Origin: Thalassotalea hakodatensis
Lineage (GTDB): Bacteria; Pseudomonadota; Gammaproteobacteria; Enterobacterales; Alteromonadaceae
DNA: 64,000 bases
Assembly: GCF_030295995.1 (NCBI RefSeq)
Contig: NZ_AP027365.1
Location: 3,566,066 to 3,630,065, forward strand
Direction of reading: 5' to 3'
Below the pieces are notes generated by a model. That model was not told the origin of the DNA and did no database searches. It was given only the letters and a program-made list of their open reading frames with translations. Positions 1 through 7,911 of the stretch are shown piece by piece; within the stretch, counting starts at the first letter, position 1, and the number at the start of each line of letters is the position of its first letter. The position numbers were made by a program, and so were the translations under genes.

Positions 1-883
1 TGAGAATCATCGGACTCCAAATAGCTTCTTGGCTTGCCTCTAATTCACGAATAATTTGTTGTAAACTCACTTTAGCATTTTTCTTTGCTAATACATCATT
101 AAAATCAATTTCAATCGCTTTTAAGAAGTGTAATAACACCCAACTTGCGCCACGCGCTTCATAAAATTCATTATCAATTTGCCACCAACTTGTTTTTACA
201 TGTTTTTGCTGGTTTGCGTAGGTTGATTGACTTGCCACATCATCACCCGCTAAATCAGTATTAAGTTGTTCGCGTCCAACACTTGCACTTAATCGTTGTG
301 AGTAACTTCCCATACGTTTAGTAACTTCTTGTAACCAATCACGTAAATTATCTGCTCTGGCATAAAATTGTGCGTCTTGTGAGTTAACTTCAGTGAGTTG
401 CTTACGATAAATATAAAGTGCATCAATGGCTTTTTGATACTCATTTTCAGCACTCGGCATTGCCCAGCTCGTATGATCAATGTTTAATTGTGGCTGTGCT
501 ATTTTTAATTGCGTATTTTCAACCGATTGCGACTGAGAACGACTAAACTCTTGTCGCATTACCAGCGCCATATCGCGGATCATTTCTAACGCGCCAAATT
601 CCCATGCAGGAATATTGTCAAGAAACACTGACGGCGGTAAGGCATCATTAGCCAAATATCCACCGGGCTTGTTTAAAATCGTTTCTGTCACTCTTATTAA
701 CGCAGTGGTTGTGGTATAACCAACAACGGGGGATACATTTTCCGTTTTTGCCGCGTCGATTACCTCTTGTCTTATGTCTAATTTTTCAGGCTCAAAACTC
801 CAATAAACACCCAAAAAGTAAAGCGCTAGGCAAATAATGCCAACGATGGAGGTAACGGTTTTTACTGACACGTTAAGATTCAT
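1..883 (-). CDS. DUF2333 family protein (partial, C-terminus outside window)
   Basis: This open reading frame runs uninterrupted from the ATG at 883 to the window edge, giving 294 codons with the C-terminus missing. The protein has an N-terminal membrane anchor (about residues 8-28, TSIVGIICLALYFLGVYW) and then a soluble domain rich in charged and aromatic residues. It includes KTSWWQIDNEFYEARGASW, which I recognise as typical of DUF2333, a family of unknown function. The start has a strong AGGAG site, and the gene begins 9 bp after the stop of the copper chaperone gene, so the two are probably co-transcribed. The family call is from memory and the function is unknown. Confidence 0.75.
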   Translation of the reverse strand, partial: MNLNVSVKTVTSIVGIICLALYFLGVYWSFEPEKLDIRQEVIDAAKTENVSPVVGYTTTTALIRVTETILNKPGGYLANDALPPSVFLDNIPAWEFGALEMIRDMALVMRQEFSRSQSQSVENTQLKIAQPQLNIDHTSWAMPSAENEYQKAIDALYIYRKQLTEVNSQDAQFYARADNLRDWLQEVTKRMGSYSQRLSASVGREQLNTDLAGDDVASQSTYANQQKHVKTSWWQIDNEFYEARGASWVLLHFLKAIEIDFNDVLAKKNAKVSLQQIIRELEASQEAIWSPMIL

Positions 884-892
884 AACTCACTC

Positions 893-1390
893 CTAATGAT
901 GATTATGTTGATGCGCTTTTTCGCTTTTCCGTTTAATGCTTTCAACCGGTAATGTAATAGCCAAACGCTCTCCGCCTTCAAAATGCAGACTTAAAGCAAC
1001 GTTGTCACCGGCACTTAAAGGCTCCTTAAGTTCGAAAATCATTAAATGTAACCCTGACGGCTGTAATGTCACTGTGTCATGCATGTTAATTTCGATCGCA
1101 TCAAGCTGACGCATTTTCATCATGCCATCCGACATTTGATGCTCGTGAATCTCGATTCTAGAACTAATATCACTGCTTGCACCAATTAGCTTTTTATTTT
1201 TCATACTATGGTTACTGATCACCATATATGCAGATGAAACATCAGTACCAGGTATTGTTGCTCGTATATAACCATTTTCTATCGTCACTTTTTGATCTGC
1301 ATGAGCAATATGCGTTAATAATACCAACACACTGGCAAATGCCACCGACATCCATTTCTGACAAGTCTTTGTGAAAAATCTAATATTCAT
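893..1390 (-). CDS. PCu(A)C-family periplasmic copper chaperone
   Basis: The 165-residue protein has a signal peptide (about residues 1-31, ending AHA) followed by a single PCu(A)C domain (DUF461). It shows the family's metal-binding pattern: His in IEIHEHQM, Met in DGMMKMRQ, and the later HLMIFELKEPL segment. The C-terminus ends in a His-rich tail (HQHNHH) that could add metal affinity. Known members carry Cu(I) in the periplasm toward the CuA centre of cytochrome oxidase. It lies directly upstream of the DUF2333 gene on the same strand. No copper-responsive operator was recognised. Confidence 0.88.
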   Translation of the reverse strand: MNIRFFTKTCQKWMSVAFASVLVLLTHIAHADQKVTIENGYIRATIPGTDVSSAYMVISNHSMKNKKLIGASSDISSRIEIHEHQMSDGMMKMRQLDAIEINMHDTVTLQPSGLHLMIFELKEPLSAGDNVALSLHFEGGERLAITLPVESIKRKSEKAHQHNHH

Positions 1391-1458
1391 GGCTTGCTAT
1401 CTTTCCTTTATATACTCATATTATATTCATACTGCCATTGTAACTAAGCTAATTTCAA

Positions 1459-2196
1459 ATGGATAATTTAATTCTTTCAAATTTACAAAATAATGTTTTG
1501 CACATAACTATTAATCGCTTCGACAAAAAAAATGCATTAAATTCAAAAATGTATTTAACATTGTGTGATTTACTCGCATCAGCTGCAACGAACGATAAAG
1601 TGAATAGTGTACTCATTCAAGGCAATGAAAGTTGCTTTTGTGCCGGCAACGATTTAGCTGACTTCATTAAGCATGCTAATGATGACGACCTTGCTGCATT
1701 TCAATTTGTCAAAGCACTAGTACATTTCAACAAACCTCTGATTGCTGCAGTTGCAGGCCCAGCTGTTGGTATTGGTACCACTATGTTGCTTCATTGTGAT
1801 TATGTTATCGCAACAAAAGACGCAAAATTAAAACTACCGTTTAGTCAGTTAGGGCTTTGTCCAGAAGCCGCTTCAAGCACTTTATTACCGCTAAAGTTAG
1901 GTCATAACAAAGCTTTTGAGTTACTTGTATTGGGCGATACGTTTAGTGGACAATACGCACACGACATTGGTTTAGTTAATAAAATTACCTCTAATGAAAC
2001 GTTACTTTCTGATGCACTGGCAGTGGCTGAAAAAATAGCGAAACTACCTGCAGATGCCACTCAAACAAGCCGACGCTTAATTAAACAAGCAACACAACCA
2101 CAGGTACTTAAGGCAATTGAACAAGAAGCTATAGAGTTTTCAAGGTTAATAAAAACAAACGATTGCCAGCAAATACTGCAACGTTTTTTTAATTAA
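1459..2196 (+). CDS. Enoyl-CoA hydratase/isomerase family protein
   Basis: This is a 245-residue crotonase-fold protein. It contains the CoA-binding and oxyanion-hole segments CFCAGNDLADF and AVAGPAVGIGTTMLLHCDYV, and LGLCPEAASSTLLPLKLG in place of the usual catalytic loop. Family members hydrate or isomerise enoyl-CoA thioesters in fatty-acid or amino-acid catabolism, but the substrate cannot be read from sequence. It is a stand-alone gene, divergent from the copper chaperone gene and convergent with the TPR gene. A hairpin at its end looks like a terminator. Confidence 0.88.
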   Translation: MDNLILSNLQNNVLHITINRFDKKNALNSKMYLTLCDLLASAATNDKVNSVLIQGNESCFCAGNDLADFIKHANDDDLAAFQFVKALVHFNKPLIAAVAGPAVGIGTTMLLHCDYVIATKDAKLKLPFSQLGLCPEAASSTLLPLKLGHNKAFELLVLGDTFSGQYAHDIGLVNKITSNETLLSDALAVAEKIAKLPADATQTSRRLIKQATQPQVLKAIEQEAIEFSRLIKTNDCQQILQRFFN

Positions 2197-2207
2197 CGAC
2201 GTTCTCT

Positions 2208-2240
2208 AAAGAGCTAGTAGCACTTAGCTCTTTAACTTTT
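2208..2240 (+). terminator. Intrinsic terminator after the enoyl-CoA hydratase gene
   Basis: AAAGAGCTA and TAGCTCTTT form a 9-bp stem with an 8-nt loop, followed by AACTTTT. It lies just after the crotonase stop codon and overlaps the end of the convergent TPR gene. Confidence 0.6.
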
Positions 2241-3198
2241 TAATTTTCTTTTTAAGCTCTTTTACCTTGTCTGCTAGTTTTTCTTCGTCGTTTAACTCTA
2301 TACTCGTTAACGTTTTTTCGGCTATATCATATTTTTTCTGATGCATGTATAACTGCGCTAACCTTAATTGGCTCCATTTCTCATACTGCTTACTATTTTT
2401 TACTTGGCTATTTTGCAAGGCATGAATACCTACTTCTACCTCTTCACCAGTTTCTGCTGCTAACTTACCTTGTTGATAAAGCGCTTTCGTTTTTTCTTCA
2501 TCGTTTTGCGCAAATTTAACGGCAAGTTTGAAGTCTTCGCGTGCTTTTTGCCATGCTTTATCATCCATGCTTGTTATTGCACGATAGAAGTACAATTCAC
2601 TACTTTCAGGGTATTTCACTAATCCTTCTGCAAGTGTTTTGTAAGCTTCTTGTGGTTTTTCATTGGCTCGGTAAATAGTCGCAAGATGCTTATACCCTTT
2701 CACTGGTGCAATTGTTAATAGTTTTTTCGCATATTGTGTTGCTTTATCTATATCTCCACCAGCAATACCTGGCGCATGTAAATAAAAACCAATCGCCGTA
2801 TCAAGTGCTTCAATATAGTTAGGTTTCAAGGTTAATGTTTTTTCTATCGATTCAACAAAATCTTCCGCATAGCCCAACTTTGAAAAAATACTTGCCTGTT
2901 GAGCCATAATAATTGCACTGACTGAAAAATAGTAATTAACTTGCGCATTTGATGCGTGTTGTTCTTTTAATGCTTCAAAATAATCAAATGCTGGCTCTCC
3001 ATCTTCATTTGATAAAAGTAAACGCCCTTTGGCTATTTTAGCAGGCAAAGTTTGCTTAACATCATCAGGCAAGGCTGAATATTCAGTTTTAGCTAACGCA
3101 ATATCTTGTTCAGTTAATGCTTTCTCCACTTTTTCCATTGTTGAGGCAACACTTGCTGAGCATAAAAAAAACCATATTATTAGTATTAGCGCTTTCAT
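2224..3198 (-). CDS. Secreted tetratricopeptide-repeat protein
   Basis: The 324-residue protein starts with a signal peptide (MKALILIIWFFLCSASVAS). The rest is helical, with TPR-like motifs such as ALDTAIGFYLHAPGIAGG, YPESSELYFYRAI and AQLYMHQKKYDIAEKTL. The C-terminus is strongly basic (KVKELKKKIKKLKS). TPR proteins are scaffolds, and I infer a periplasmic role; no partner can be named. Only 34 bp separate its start from the end of a mobile repeat (3233-3500), so the native promoter may have been displaced or replaced. Confidence 0.75.
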   Translation of the reverse strand: MKALILIIWFFLCSASVASTMEKVEKALTEQDIALAKTEYSALPDDVKQTLPAKIAKGRLLLSNEDGEPAFDYFEALKEQHASNAQVNYYFSVSAIIMAQQASIFSKLGYAEDFVESIEKTLTLKPNYIEALDTAIGFYLHAPGIAGGDIDKATQYAKKLLTIAPVKGYKHLATIYRANEKPQEAYKTLAEGLVKYPESSELYFYRAITSMDDKAWQKAREDFKLAVKFAQNDEEKTKALYQQGKLAAETGEEVEVGIHALQNSQVKNSKQYEKWSQLRLAQLYMHQKKYDIAEKTLTSIELNDEEKLADKVKELKKKIKKLKS

Positions 3199-3232
3199 TT
3201 ATTATCCTTTGTCCATATTTTGTAAATTAAGA

Positions 3233-3500
3233 TTAGGGCCTGTTGATCTTTCGCGCTTATTTTTGCAGCAGTTTATTGGTATTTAGACAAGGCATTGCGA
3301 TTAATGTGTGGTTATTCCACATGAAAAAGCAATAACGACGTATAAATACCAAAAAACGCTGCCCTTTGGGTTGAGCTAAACGCTATTTCTTCATCGTTGT
3401 TCGCAATTTACATGGAATAACCATGCGACATTGCTCACGTCTTGAACAAAAAGCGTTTAGTTCGAACAAAATTTAATCTCGAAAGATCAACAGATCCTAA
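3233..3500. repeat. Family 2 short mobile repeat, full copy (MITE-like)
   Basis: This 268-bp non-coding element is bounded by about 21-bp terminal inverted repeats (3233-3253 and 3480-3500) that share CTGTTGATCTTTCG and differ at two positions. The left arm (to about 3374) recurs inverted at 19838-19982. A GCCCTTTGGG core lies at the junction of the two arms. The right terminus supplies the TAG stop of the neighbouring gene on the minus strand. No transposase is encoded, so it would need one in trans. No convincing target-site duplication was seen. Confidence 0.75.
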
Positions 3501-3835
3501 TTATATTGTCGTTGTTTGTTTCGCGTACATAACCAAATAACGCCGGCTATCATGAATATCGGCCAAAAGGCACCAAGTAATGCCATAGCAACTGCACCAA
3601 AAACAAGCATCGCAAGAAAAATCACCGTACCAAACACACTGACAACTATCGCCACGGCAACAAGAGTCAATATCACAACAACTAACGCTGAGATACTGAT
3701 CGCCTTTAAAGGTTCAATAAGTTCTTCTCCCATGTATACGTCAACGTCAAAATATTCGACAAAACTGGTCCCTAAAACATAAGTAAGAAACAACGTGGCA
3801 ATAATGGCAAGTAACAGTGATTTAAATAATGACAT
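3497..3835 (-). CDS. Small hydrophobic membrane protein of the psp-like cluster
   Basis: The protein has 112 residues with an N-terminal transmembrane segment, then a long hydrophobic stretch (about residues 45-105, probably two or three segments) and a short basic tail. I do not recognise a family. It is the last gene of the minus-strand cluster PspA - PspC-domain - this gene, 40 bp after the PspC-domain gene, so a role in membrane-stress response is inferred from context only. Its stop codon lies inside the right terminus of the repeat at 3233-3500, so the original C-terminus may have been altered. Confidence 0.6.
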   Translation of the reverse strand: MSLFKSLLLAIIATLFLTYVLGTSFVEYFDVDVYMGEELIEPLKAISISALVVVILTLVAVAIVVSVFGTVIFLAMLVFGAVAMALLGAFWPIFMIAGVIWLCTRNKQRQYN

Positions 3836-3875
3836 AGCCTACTCCTATCGTTTGAAAGTACTGCCTTAACAGGGA

Positions 3876-4088
3876 CTAATAATGATTTGGAAGTAAAATT
3901 GTTGCACAAATATAAGCAACCGCTGTAACGACAGGAAATGCAAATAAAGATACAACCGCTGCAATTCTTACTCCCCAACGTGGAAATTCGTAATGTCGAG
4001 CAATACCAGCACAAACACCTGATACTTTCTTATACAATTGATCTTTCGATAACGTAGACTGATGTGTATATTGACGTTGATATTTCAT
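3876..4088 (-). CDS. pspC: PspC-domain membrane protein
   Basis: This 70-residue protein has the PspC-domain signature: an N-terminal KDQLYKKVSGVCAGIARHY segment, then a hydrophobic transmembrane stretch (AAVVSLFAFPVVTAVAYICATIL). In enterobacteria PspC is an inner-membrane sensor that, with PspB, releases PspA from inhibiting the activator PspF. No pspB is present here. It lies 68 bp downstream of the pspA homologue on the same strand. It is shorter than E. coli PspC (119 residues) and consists of the domain alone. Confidence 0.85.
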   Translation of the reverse strand: MKYQRQYTHQSTLSKDQLYKKVSGVCAGIARHYEFPRWGVRIAAVVSLFAFPVVTAVAYICATILLPNHY

Positions 4089-4156
4089 GTGTTTTTCCTT
4101 CTAATTAATGGGTAAACATGACACTTTGAACATAAAGTGTCATGGCAACGTGGTGA

Positions 4157-4819
4157 TTAGCTATTGACTGTTTTCTTCTTTAAATTAGCGATTTCTTCAT
4201 CAATACGTTCATCTGTTTCCAGCGCTGATATTTGGCTTGCAAGATCTTGATTAGCCGTTAAATCAAATGCTTCAACTTGCGCTTCAACGTCATCAATTTT
4301 TTGCTGGTATCGCTCAAACTTGCTAATCGCATCTTCAATATTATGCACTTGTGCGCTTTCTCTTACTTTTAATCGCACCGTTGCTGATTCTTGTCTTAAC
4401 ACATAGGCTTCTTGCTTGCGTTTTGCTTCTGATAACTTACTTTGTAAACGCTGGCTATCTTCCTGTACCGCAGTTAAAAACTCTTCTAATTGAGAAAGCT
4501 CCTGTTCATAGCTTTCTTGTTCACTCTGTGCTTTATGTTTTTCAACTAAGGCTGCTTTTGCAAGATCATCACGATCTTTTGCTATTGCTGTTTCAGCCTT
4601 CTCTTGCCAATTACCAACAGATTTTTCTAGCTGGCGAATATGTCGTAATACCGACTTTTTCTCAGCAATATGTTTTGCCGCTGTCGCTCTTACTTCAACA
4701 AGTGTTTCTTCCATTTCTTGAATGATTAATCTGACCATTTTTTCTGGATCTTCTGCCTTATCTAGCATGTTGTTAATATTGGCATTTATAATATCTGTAA
4801 ATCGTGAAAACATTCCCAT
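4157..4819 (-). CDS. pspA: PspA/IM30 family phage-shock protein
   Basis: The 220-residue, almost entirely helical protein begins MGMFSRFTDIINANINNMLD and continues with the PspA/IM30 coiled coil, including EDPEKMVRLIIQEMEETLVEVR. PspA oligomerises on the inner-membrane surface and limits proton leakage. In enterobacteria it also restrains PspF. The length matches the family (about 222). The gene is second in a minus-strand unit behind a small secreted protein and is followed by pspC. A sigma-54-type promoter upstream of the first gene fits classical psp regulation. Confidence 0.92.
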   Translation of the reverse strand: MGMFSRFTDIINANINNMLDKAEDPEKMVRLIIQEMEETLVEVRATAAKHIAEKKSVLRHIRQLEKSVGNWQEKAETAIAKDRDDLAKAALVEKHKAQSEQESYEQELSQLEEFLTAVQEDSQRLQSKLSEAKRKQEAYVLRQESATVRLKVRESAQVHNIEDAISKFERYQQKIDDVEAQVEAFDLTANQDLASQISALETDERIDEEIANLKKKTVNS

Positions 4820-4829
4820 GGTATTTCTC

Positions 4830-5111
4830 CTACTCTTCTTCTATGGTTCTTTTTGATGATGGTGACACCTGAGCGATCATTTGCTCAGTATGAACAACTG
4901 GCTTATCAGCTAAGGCGATGGTTAATTTAAGTTGCGCTTGAATATTATCTTTCAATGCTTTTGATATCTGCTGTGACACTTGTTTAGTTTGTTCTGCTAC
5001 CGCTTTATTTACGCTATCTTCAATACTGCTTTGATTTGCCGATACACTCGTAATTGTCGTTAGTCCTATAACAAGTGAAGTCAATAATAATGAAAAACGT
5101 TGACGGTTCAT
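4830..5111 (-). CDS. Small exported protein, first gene of the psp-like unit
   Basis: I chose the ATG at 5111 (MNRQRFSLLLTS) because AGGAG lies 6 bases before it; an upstream in-frame start at 5135 lacks such a site. The 93-residue product has a signal peptide ending around SVSA and a short, probably helical, polar mature region with several Gln/Lys residues. I recognise no family. It ends 10 bp before pspA and would be co-transcribed from the sigma-54-type promoter at 5171-5190, so an envelope-stress role is inferred. Confidence 0.65.
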   Translation of the reverse strand: MNRQRFSLLLTSLVIGLTTITSVSANQSSIEDSVNKAVAEQTKQVSQQISKALKDNIQAQLKLTIALADKPVVHTEQMIAQVSPSSKRTIEEE

Positions 5112-5170
5112 GTTGCTCTCCTGAGTGTGTGTCATCTAAAAATTAAAAACTTACCCTTCATTAATCTATA

Positions 5171-5190
5171 CATTACAAAGCTTGTGCCAA
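5171..5190 (-). promoter_or_regulatory. Sigma-54-type promoter for the psp-like operon
   Basis: Read on the minus strand, TTGGCACAAGCTTTGTAA matches the -24/-12 consensus TGGCAC-N5-TTGC, with correct spacing and one deviation (T for C in the -12 GC). The predicted start, near 5159, leaves a leader of about 48 nt before the ATG at 5111. PspF-dependent psp operons use this type of promoter. The activator gene is not in the window. Confidence 0.75.
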
Positions 5191-5191
5191 C

Positions 5192-5861
5192 AGCGTAAAT
5201 TTATTTAACCACTTGTTTTATAACAAATATTTAAATAATCACTAAATCCTTAACAATTCACGACATAATATGTCAAACGAAATTATAGTGAATATAACTA
5301 CCGATTTAGTCTAATTGACCAATATGACTATTTGACTGATGAGTAAGACTCTTCACGTAATAGGTACGCCGAGACAATTACCTTGTTTGATCTAGGTTCT
5401 GAGCCCTCATAGCTATCGATACCTCTGACCAATGAACGCTATTATTTAGCAATTGGGTGAGAGCAAAGAGAAGGTATTATTCTTTAGCATTGCGTTTTTT
5501 ATGCCTGCCAATGTGGTACAGCTTTCTACTTTATTATCAACTAAGTAAATCTGTGCTGCTTAATAGAAAAACAATTGTTCAGATGACATTGGGAGGCTTC
5601 AATTTAATTAATGGCACGAAAAATAATGTAACTGCACAAGTATGTTATTTAACAGGTAAAATATCAGGAGTAGGTATTATGTTTCGCCGGATGATAGTAC
5701 AAAACCGAGAGGAGCAAAGAACTCAATAATGCGTTGTCGTTAATGGCTCAAGAGAAGCATGTGTATACATTGATAGTAATCATTATGCTTAATAAAAATA
5801 ATTCACTTTGATGAAAAAGGCACATTAGTTAAGATATTTAATTCGTTTTTCTTTCAAGTAA
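5192..5861. other. Gene-poor gap with no convincing coding sequence
   Basis: About 670 bp separate the psp-like promoter from the small ORF at 5862. A 90-codon plus-strand frame (5457-5729) has a weak start, no recognisable family and no hydrophobicity pattern I can interpret. An imperfect inverted repeat (CAAGTAATC at 5855-5863 with GATTACTTG at 5885-5893) overlaps the end of the small ORF and could fold into a hairpin. The part nearest 5200-5350 may hold activator sites for the sigma-54 promoter, but none is clear. Confidence 0.4.
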
Positions 5862-5993
5862 TCAAATATCACAAACAGATATTCGATTACTTGTATTGAG
5901 CTTTTTTTCAAAAAACCGAATCACAACTGAGCAGGCAAGCACCGCTGCAGCAGGGATCATCATGATCATAGAAATGGTTAATAAACTTAGCAT
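5862..5993 (-). CDS. 43-residue single-pass membrane protein under sigma-54-type control
   Basis: The ORF starts at the ATG at 5993 behind AAAGGA and encodes 43 residues. The first 26 are hydrophobic (MLSLLTISMIMMIPAAAVLA...), followed by RFFEKK and a short polar tail, which fits a single membrane span. A sigma-54-type promoter lies about 50 bp upstream and a palindrome pair farther upstream, so I consider the gene real despite its size. E. coli pspG is also a small membrane protein under PspF/sigma-54, but I see no clear sequence match to it. The function is unknown. Confidence 0.55.
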   Translation of the reverse strand: MLSLLTISMIMMIPAAAVLACSVVIRFFEKKLNTSNRISVCDI

Positions 5994-6040
5994 CTTCTTG
6001 TCCTTTAATAAGGTTATAGTGAGTAAGATGCAAGAAAGTA

Positions 6041-6056
6041 AACAAAGGTTGTGCCA
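6041..6056 (-). promoter_or_regulatory. Second sigma-54-type promoter, facing the 43-residue ORF
   Basis: On the minus strand TGGCACAACCTTTGTT matches the consensus with the same spacing and the same single deviation as the psp-like promoter at 5171-5190. The two share TGGCACAA, a one-base difference, then CTTTGT. The predicted start, near 6030, leaves a leader of about 37 nt. Confidence 0.72.
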
Positions 6057-6225
6057 TTACAGCAAAAAAAACATAAACCATTGAATTATAAAGAAAGTTA
6101 ATTTTTACAAAAAATTAACTTTCGAAACAGGTTTTTAATTATCATAACCAGTTGGTGAATTTCACTATTTGTTAGTAAAAAAATTGCTAATTATTGTTTT
6201 ATTGAGAGTTAACAACCTAATTAGT

Positions 6226-6261
6226 TTCCCGAATACGGGAATACACTTCCCGATTTCGGAA
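6226..6261. promoter_or_regulatory. Tandem palindromes, candidate activator or repressor sites
   Basis: TTCCCGAATACGGGAA (6226-6241, perfect arms) is followed by TTCCCGATTTCGGAA (6247-6261, one base short). Their starts are 21 bp apart, about two helical turns, so a bound protein would sit on one face of the DNA. They lie about 170-200 bp upstream of the sigma-54-type promoter at 6041-6056, the usual distance for an enhancer-binding protein. Their cognate regulator is unknown. Confidence 0.6.
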
Positions 6262-6272
6262 CTTTGTCGTCA

Positions 6273-7238
6273 TTAAATACCCTTCACTTTACCAAACGCT
6301 TCAAGTAGAACACGACTATTTGCACCTTCACGGTTAGCATTTTCACTTAAGTAACGACGATATTGTTTTGCCCCTGGTAAACCGTTGCATAAACCAAGCA
6401 TATGCCGAACAACATGCCATACACGACCACCATTGGCGACATAATTATCAATATACGCAGCCATTTCTTCAATAATTTTCGCTCGTTTTTTCACCACAGT
6501 GTTTTCATGCCAAACTTGCTGATCCGCTTGAGACAATAAATAAGGGTTTTGGTACACCTCTCGGCCGATCATTACCCCATCAATATGGGTTAAATGTTGA
6601 TTTACTTCTTGAAAAGATTTAATCCCACCATTAATGGAAATGTTTAACGACGAAAAGTCGCGTTTAATTTGGTAAACCCGCTCATAATCAAGTGGTGGTA
6701 CTTCCCTGTTTTGCTTAGGGCTTAAACCACTTAACCATGCTTTACGAGCATGTACAATAAAATGTTCACAACCCGCTTGAGATACCTCACTGATAAATTG
6801 ATGTAAAAACTGATAGCTATCTTGATCATCAATACCAATGCGCGATTTCACGGTAACAGGAATATTTACTGCTGTTTGCATTTGCTCTACACAGCGAGAT
6901 ACTAGAGCAGGTTCAGCCATCAAACAGGCACCAAACTTACCGTTTTGAACACGGTCAGAAGGGCACCCTACATTAATGTTTATTTCATCATAACCTTGCT
7001 GCTCGGCGATTATCGCACATTCTGTCATTGCTTTAGGGTCACTACCACCCAACTGCAAAACAACAGGATGTTCTTCTTCGTTAAACCCTAAATAATCGCC
7101 TTTACCAAATAAAATAGCGCCCGTTGTCACCATTTCCGTATACAGCACCACGTTTTTAGACATGGTTCGATAAAAGTAACGACAGTGGCGATCGGTCCAA
7201 TCAAGCATGGGTGCAATAGATAGTTTATGAGAAATCAT
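6273..7238 (-). CDS. dusA: tRNA-dihydrouridine(20/20a) synthase
   Basis: This 321-residue FMN-dependent TIM-barrel enzyme reduces uridine 20/20a in the tRNA D-loop. It shows SIAPMLDWTDRHCRYFYR at the N-terminus, the catalytic-Cys segment NVGCPSDRVQNGKFGACLM, HARKAWLSGLSPKQNR and INGGIKS for FMN phosphate binding. The LSPKQNR motif and the length indicate DusA rather than DusB or DusC. It is divergent from zur. Confidence 0.95.
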   Translation of the reverse strand: MISHKLSIAPMLDWTDRHCRYFYRTMSKNVVLYTEMVTTGAILFGKGDYLGFNEEEHPVVLQLGGSDPKAMTECAIIAEQQGYDEININVGCPSDRVQNGKFGACLMAEPALVSRCVEQMQTAVNIPVTVKSRIGIDDQDSYQFLHQFISEVSQAGCEHFIVHARKAWLSGLSPKQNREVPPLDYERVYQIKRDFSSLNISINGGIKSFQEVNQHLTHIDGVMIGREVYQNPYLLSQADQQVWHENTVVKKRAKIIEEMAAYIDNYVANGGRVWHVVRHMLGLCNGLPGAKQYRRYLSENANREGANSRVLLEAFGKVKGI

Positions 7239-7476
7239 AACGTTAAATTAAAAGCCTATAAAAGTATTATGTCAGCCTCTTAAGATATCGGGCTACTTCA
7301 GCAGTAATTATACGTTTTTTATATGCGTTAAACAAAAGAACATCGGCTCTTATTACAGAAAAAGCAAAATAATCACTATGTATTAACAATCATTTAAAGA
7401 GTTTTCACTGAAACGCTGGGTAACCTTTTTTCTCTATGGTAGACTCATTTAAAACAGTGAAAATATCGATAATGCA

Positions 7477-7911
7477 ATGAATATTGAAAAATTGTTAGAG
7501 CAAGCAAAAGCCTATTGTGTAAAAAGAGAAGTTAGGTTTACTCCAACGAGAGAGCAAGTATTTAAATTATTAGCAGATAGAAATAAAGCTGTAGGTGCTT
7601 ATGATTTACTTGATGAACTTAAAGAGACCGACCCAGCCGCAAAGCCTGCAACGATTTATCGTGCATTAGACTTTCTCAGCCAGCAAGGGTTTGTGCATAA
7701 AATTGAATCTATTAATGCATTCGTTTTATGTCATCACTTTGGTGACTGTAACCACCCTGTACAATTATTAATATGCGATAAATGTGGTTTAGTTGAAGAA
7801 ATTCAATCTAATGATTTTGATATGGCATTAAAAGAAATGGCTGGGCAAAAAGGCTTCACGGTTCATCATCAAATTGTAGAAGCACACGGTGCTTGCATGG
7901 ATTGCCAATAA
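7477..7911 (+). CDS. zur: Fur-family zinc uptake regulator Zur
   Basis: The 144-residue Fur-family repressor has an N-terminal winged helix (TPTREQVFKLLADRNKAVGAY, then KPATIYRALDFL) and a C-terminal dimerisation domain with zinc-site cysteines in ICDKCG and HGACMDC. The HHFGDCNHP segment is typical of Zur. Known Zur proteins repress zinc-uptake genes and some zinc-free ribosomal protein paralogues when zinc is sufficient. The gene stands alone between dusA and cheX. The 238-bp gap toward dusA may hold its own operator, which I could not identify. Confidence 0.88.
   Translation: MNIEKLLEQAKAYCVKREVRFTPTREQVFKLLADRNKAVGAYDLLDELKETDPAAKPATIYRALDFLSQQGFVHKIESINAFVLCHHFGDCNHPVQLLICDKCGLVEEIQSNDFDMALKEMAGQKGFTVHHQIVEAHGACMDCQ

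Noticed and set aside
5457-5729. 90-codon plus-strand frame in the psp-dusA gap
   Set aside because: Weak start region, no recognisable family, mixed composition, and no promoter linked to it. A TGGCAC within it lacks a matching -12 element.
5896-6084. 62-codon plus-strand frame opposite the 43-residue ORF
   Set aside because: It is antisense to the ORF that has a ribosome site and promoter, has no good start signal, and its sequence reflects low-complexity AT-rich DNA.
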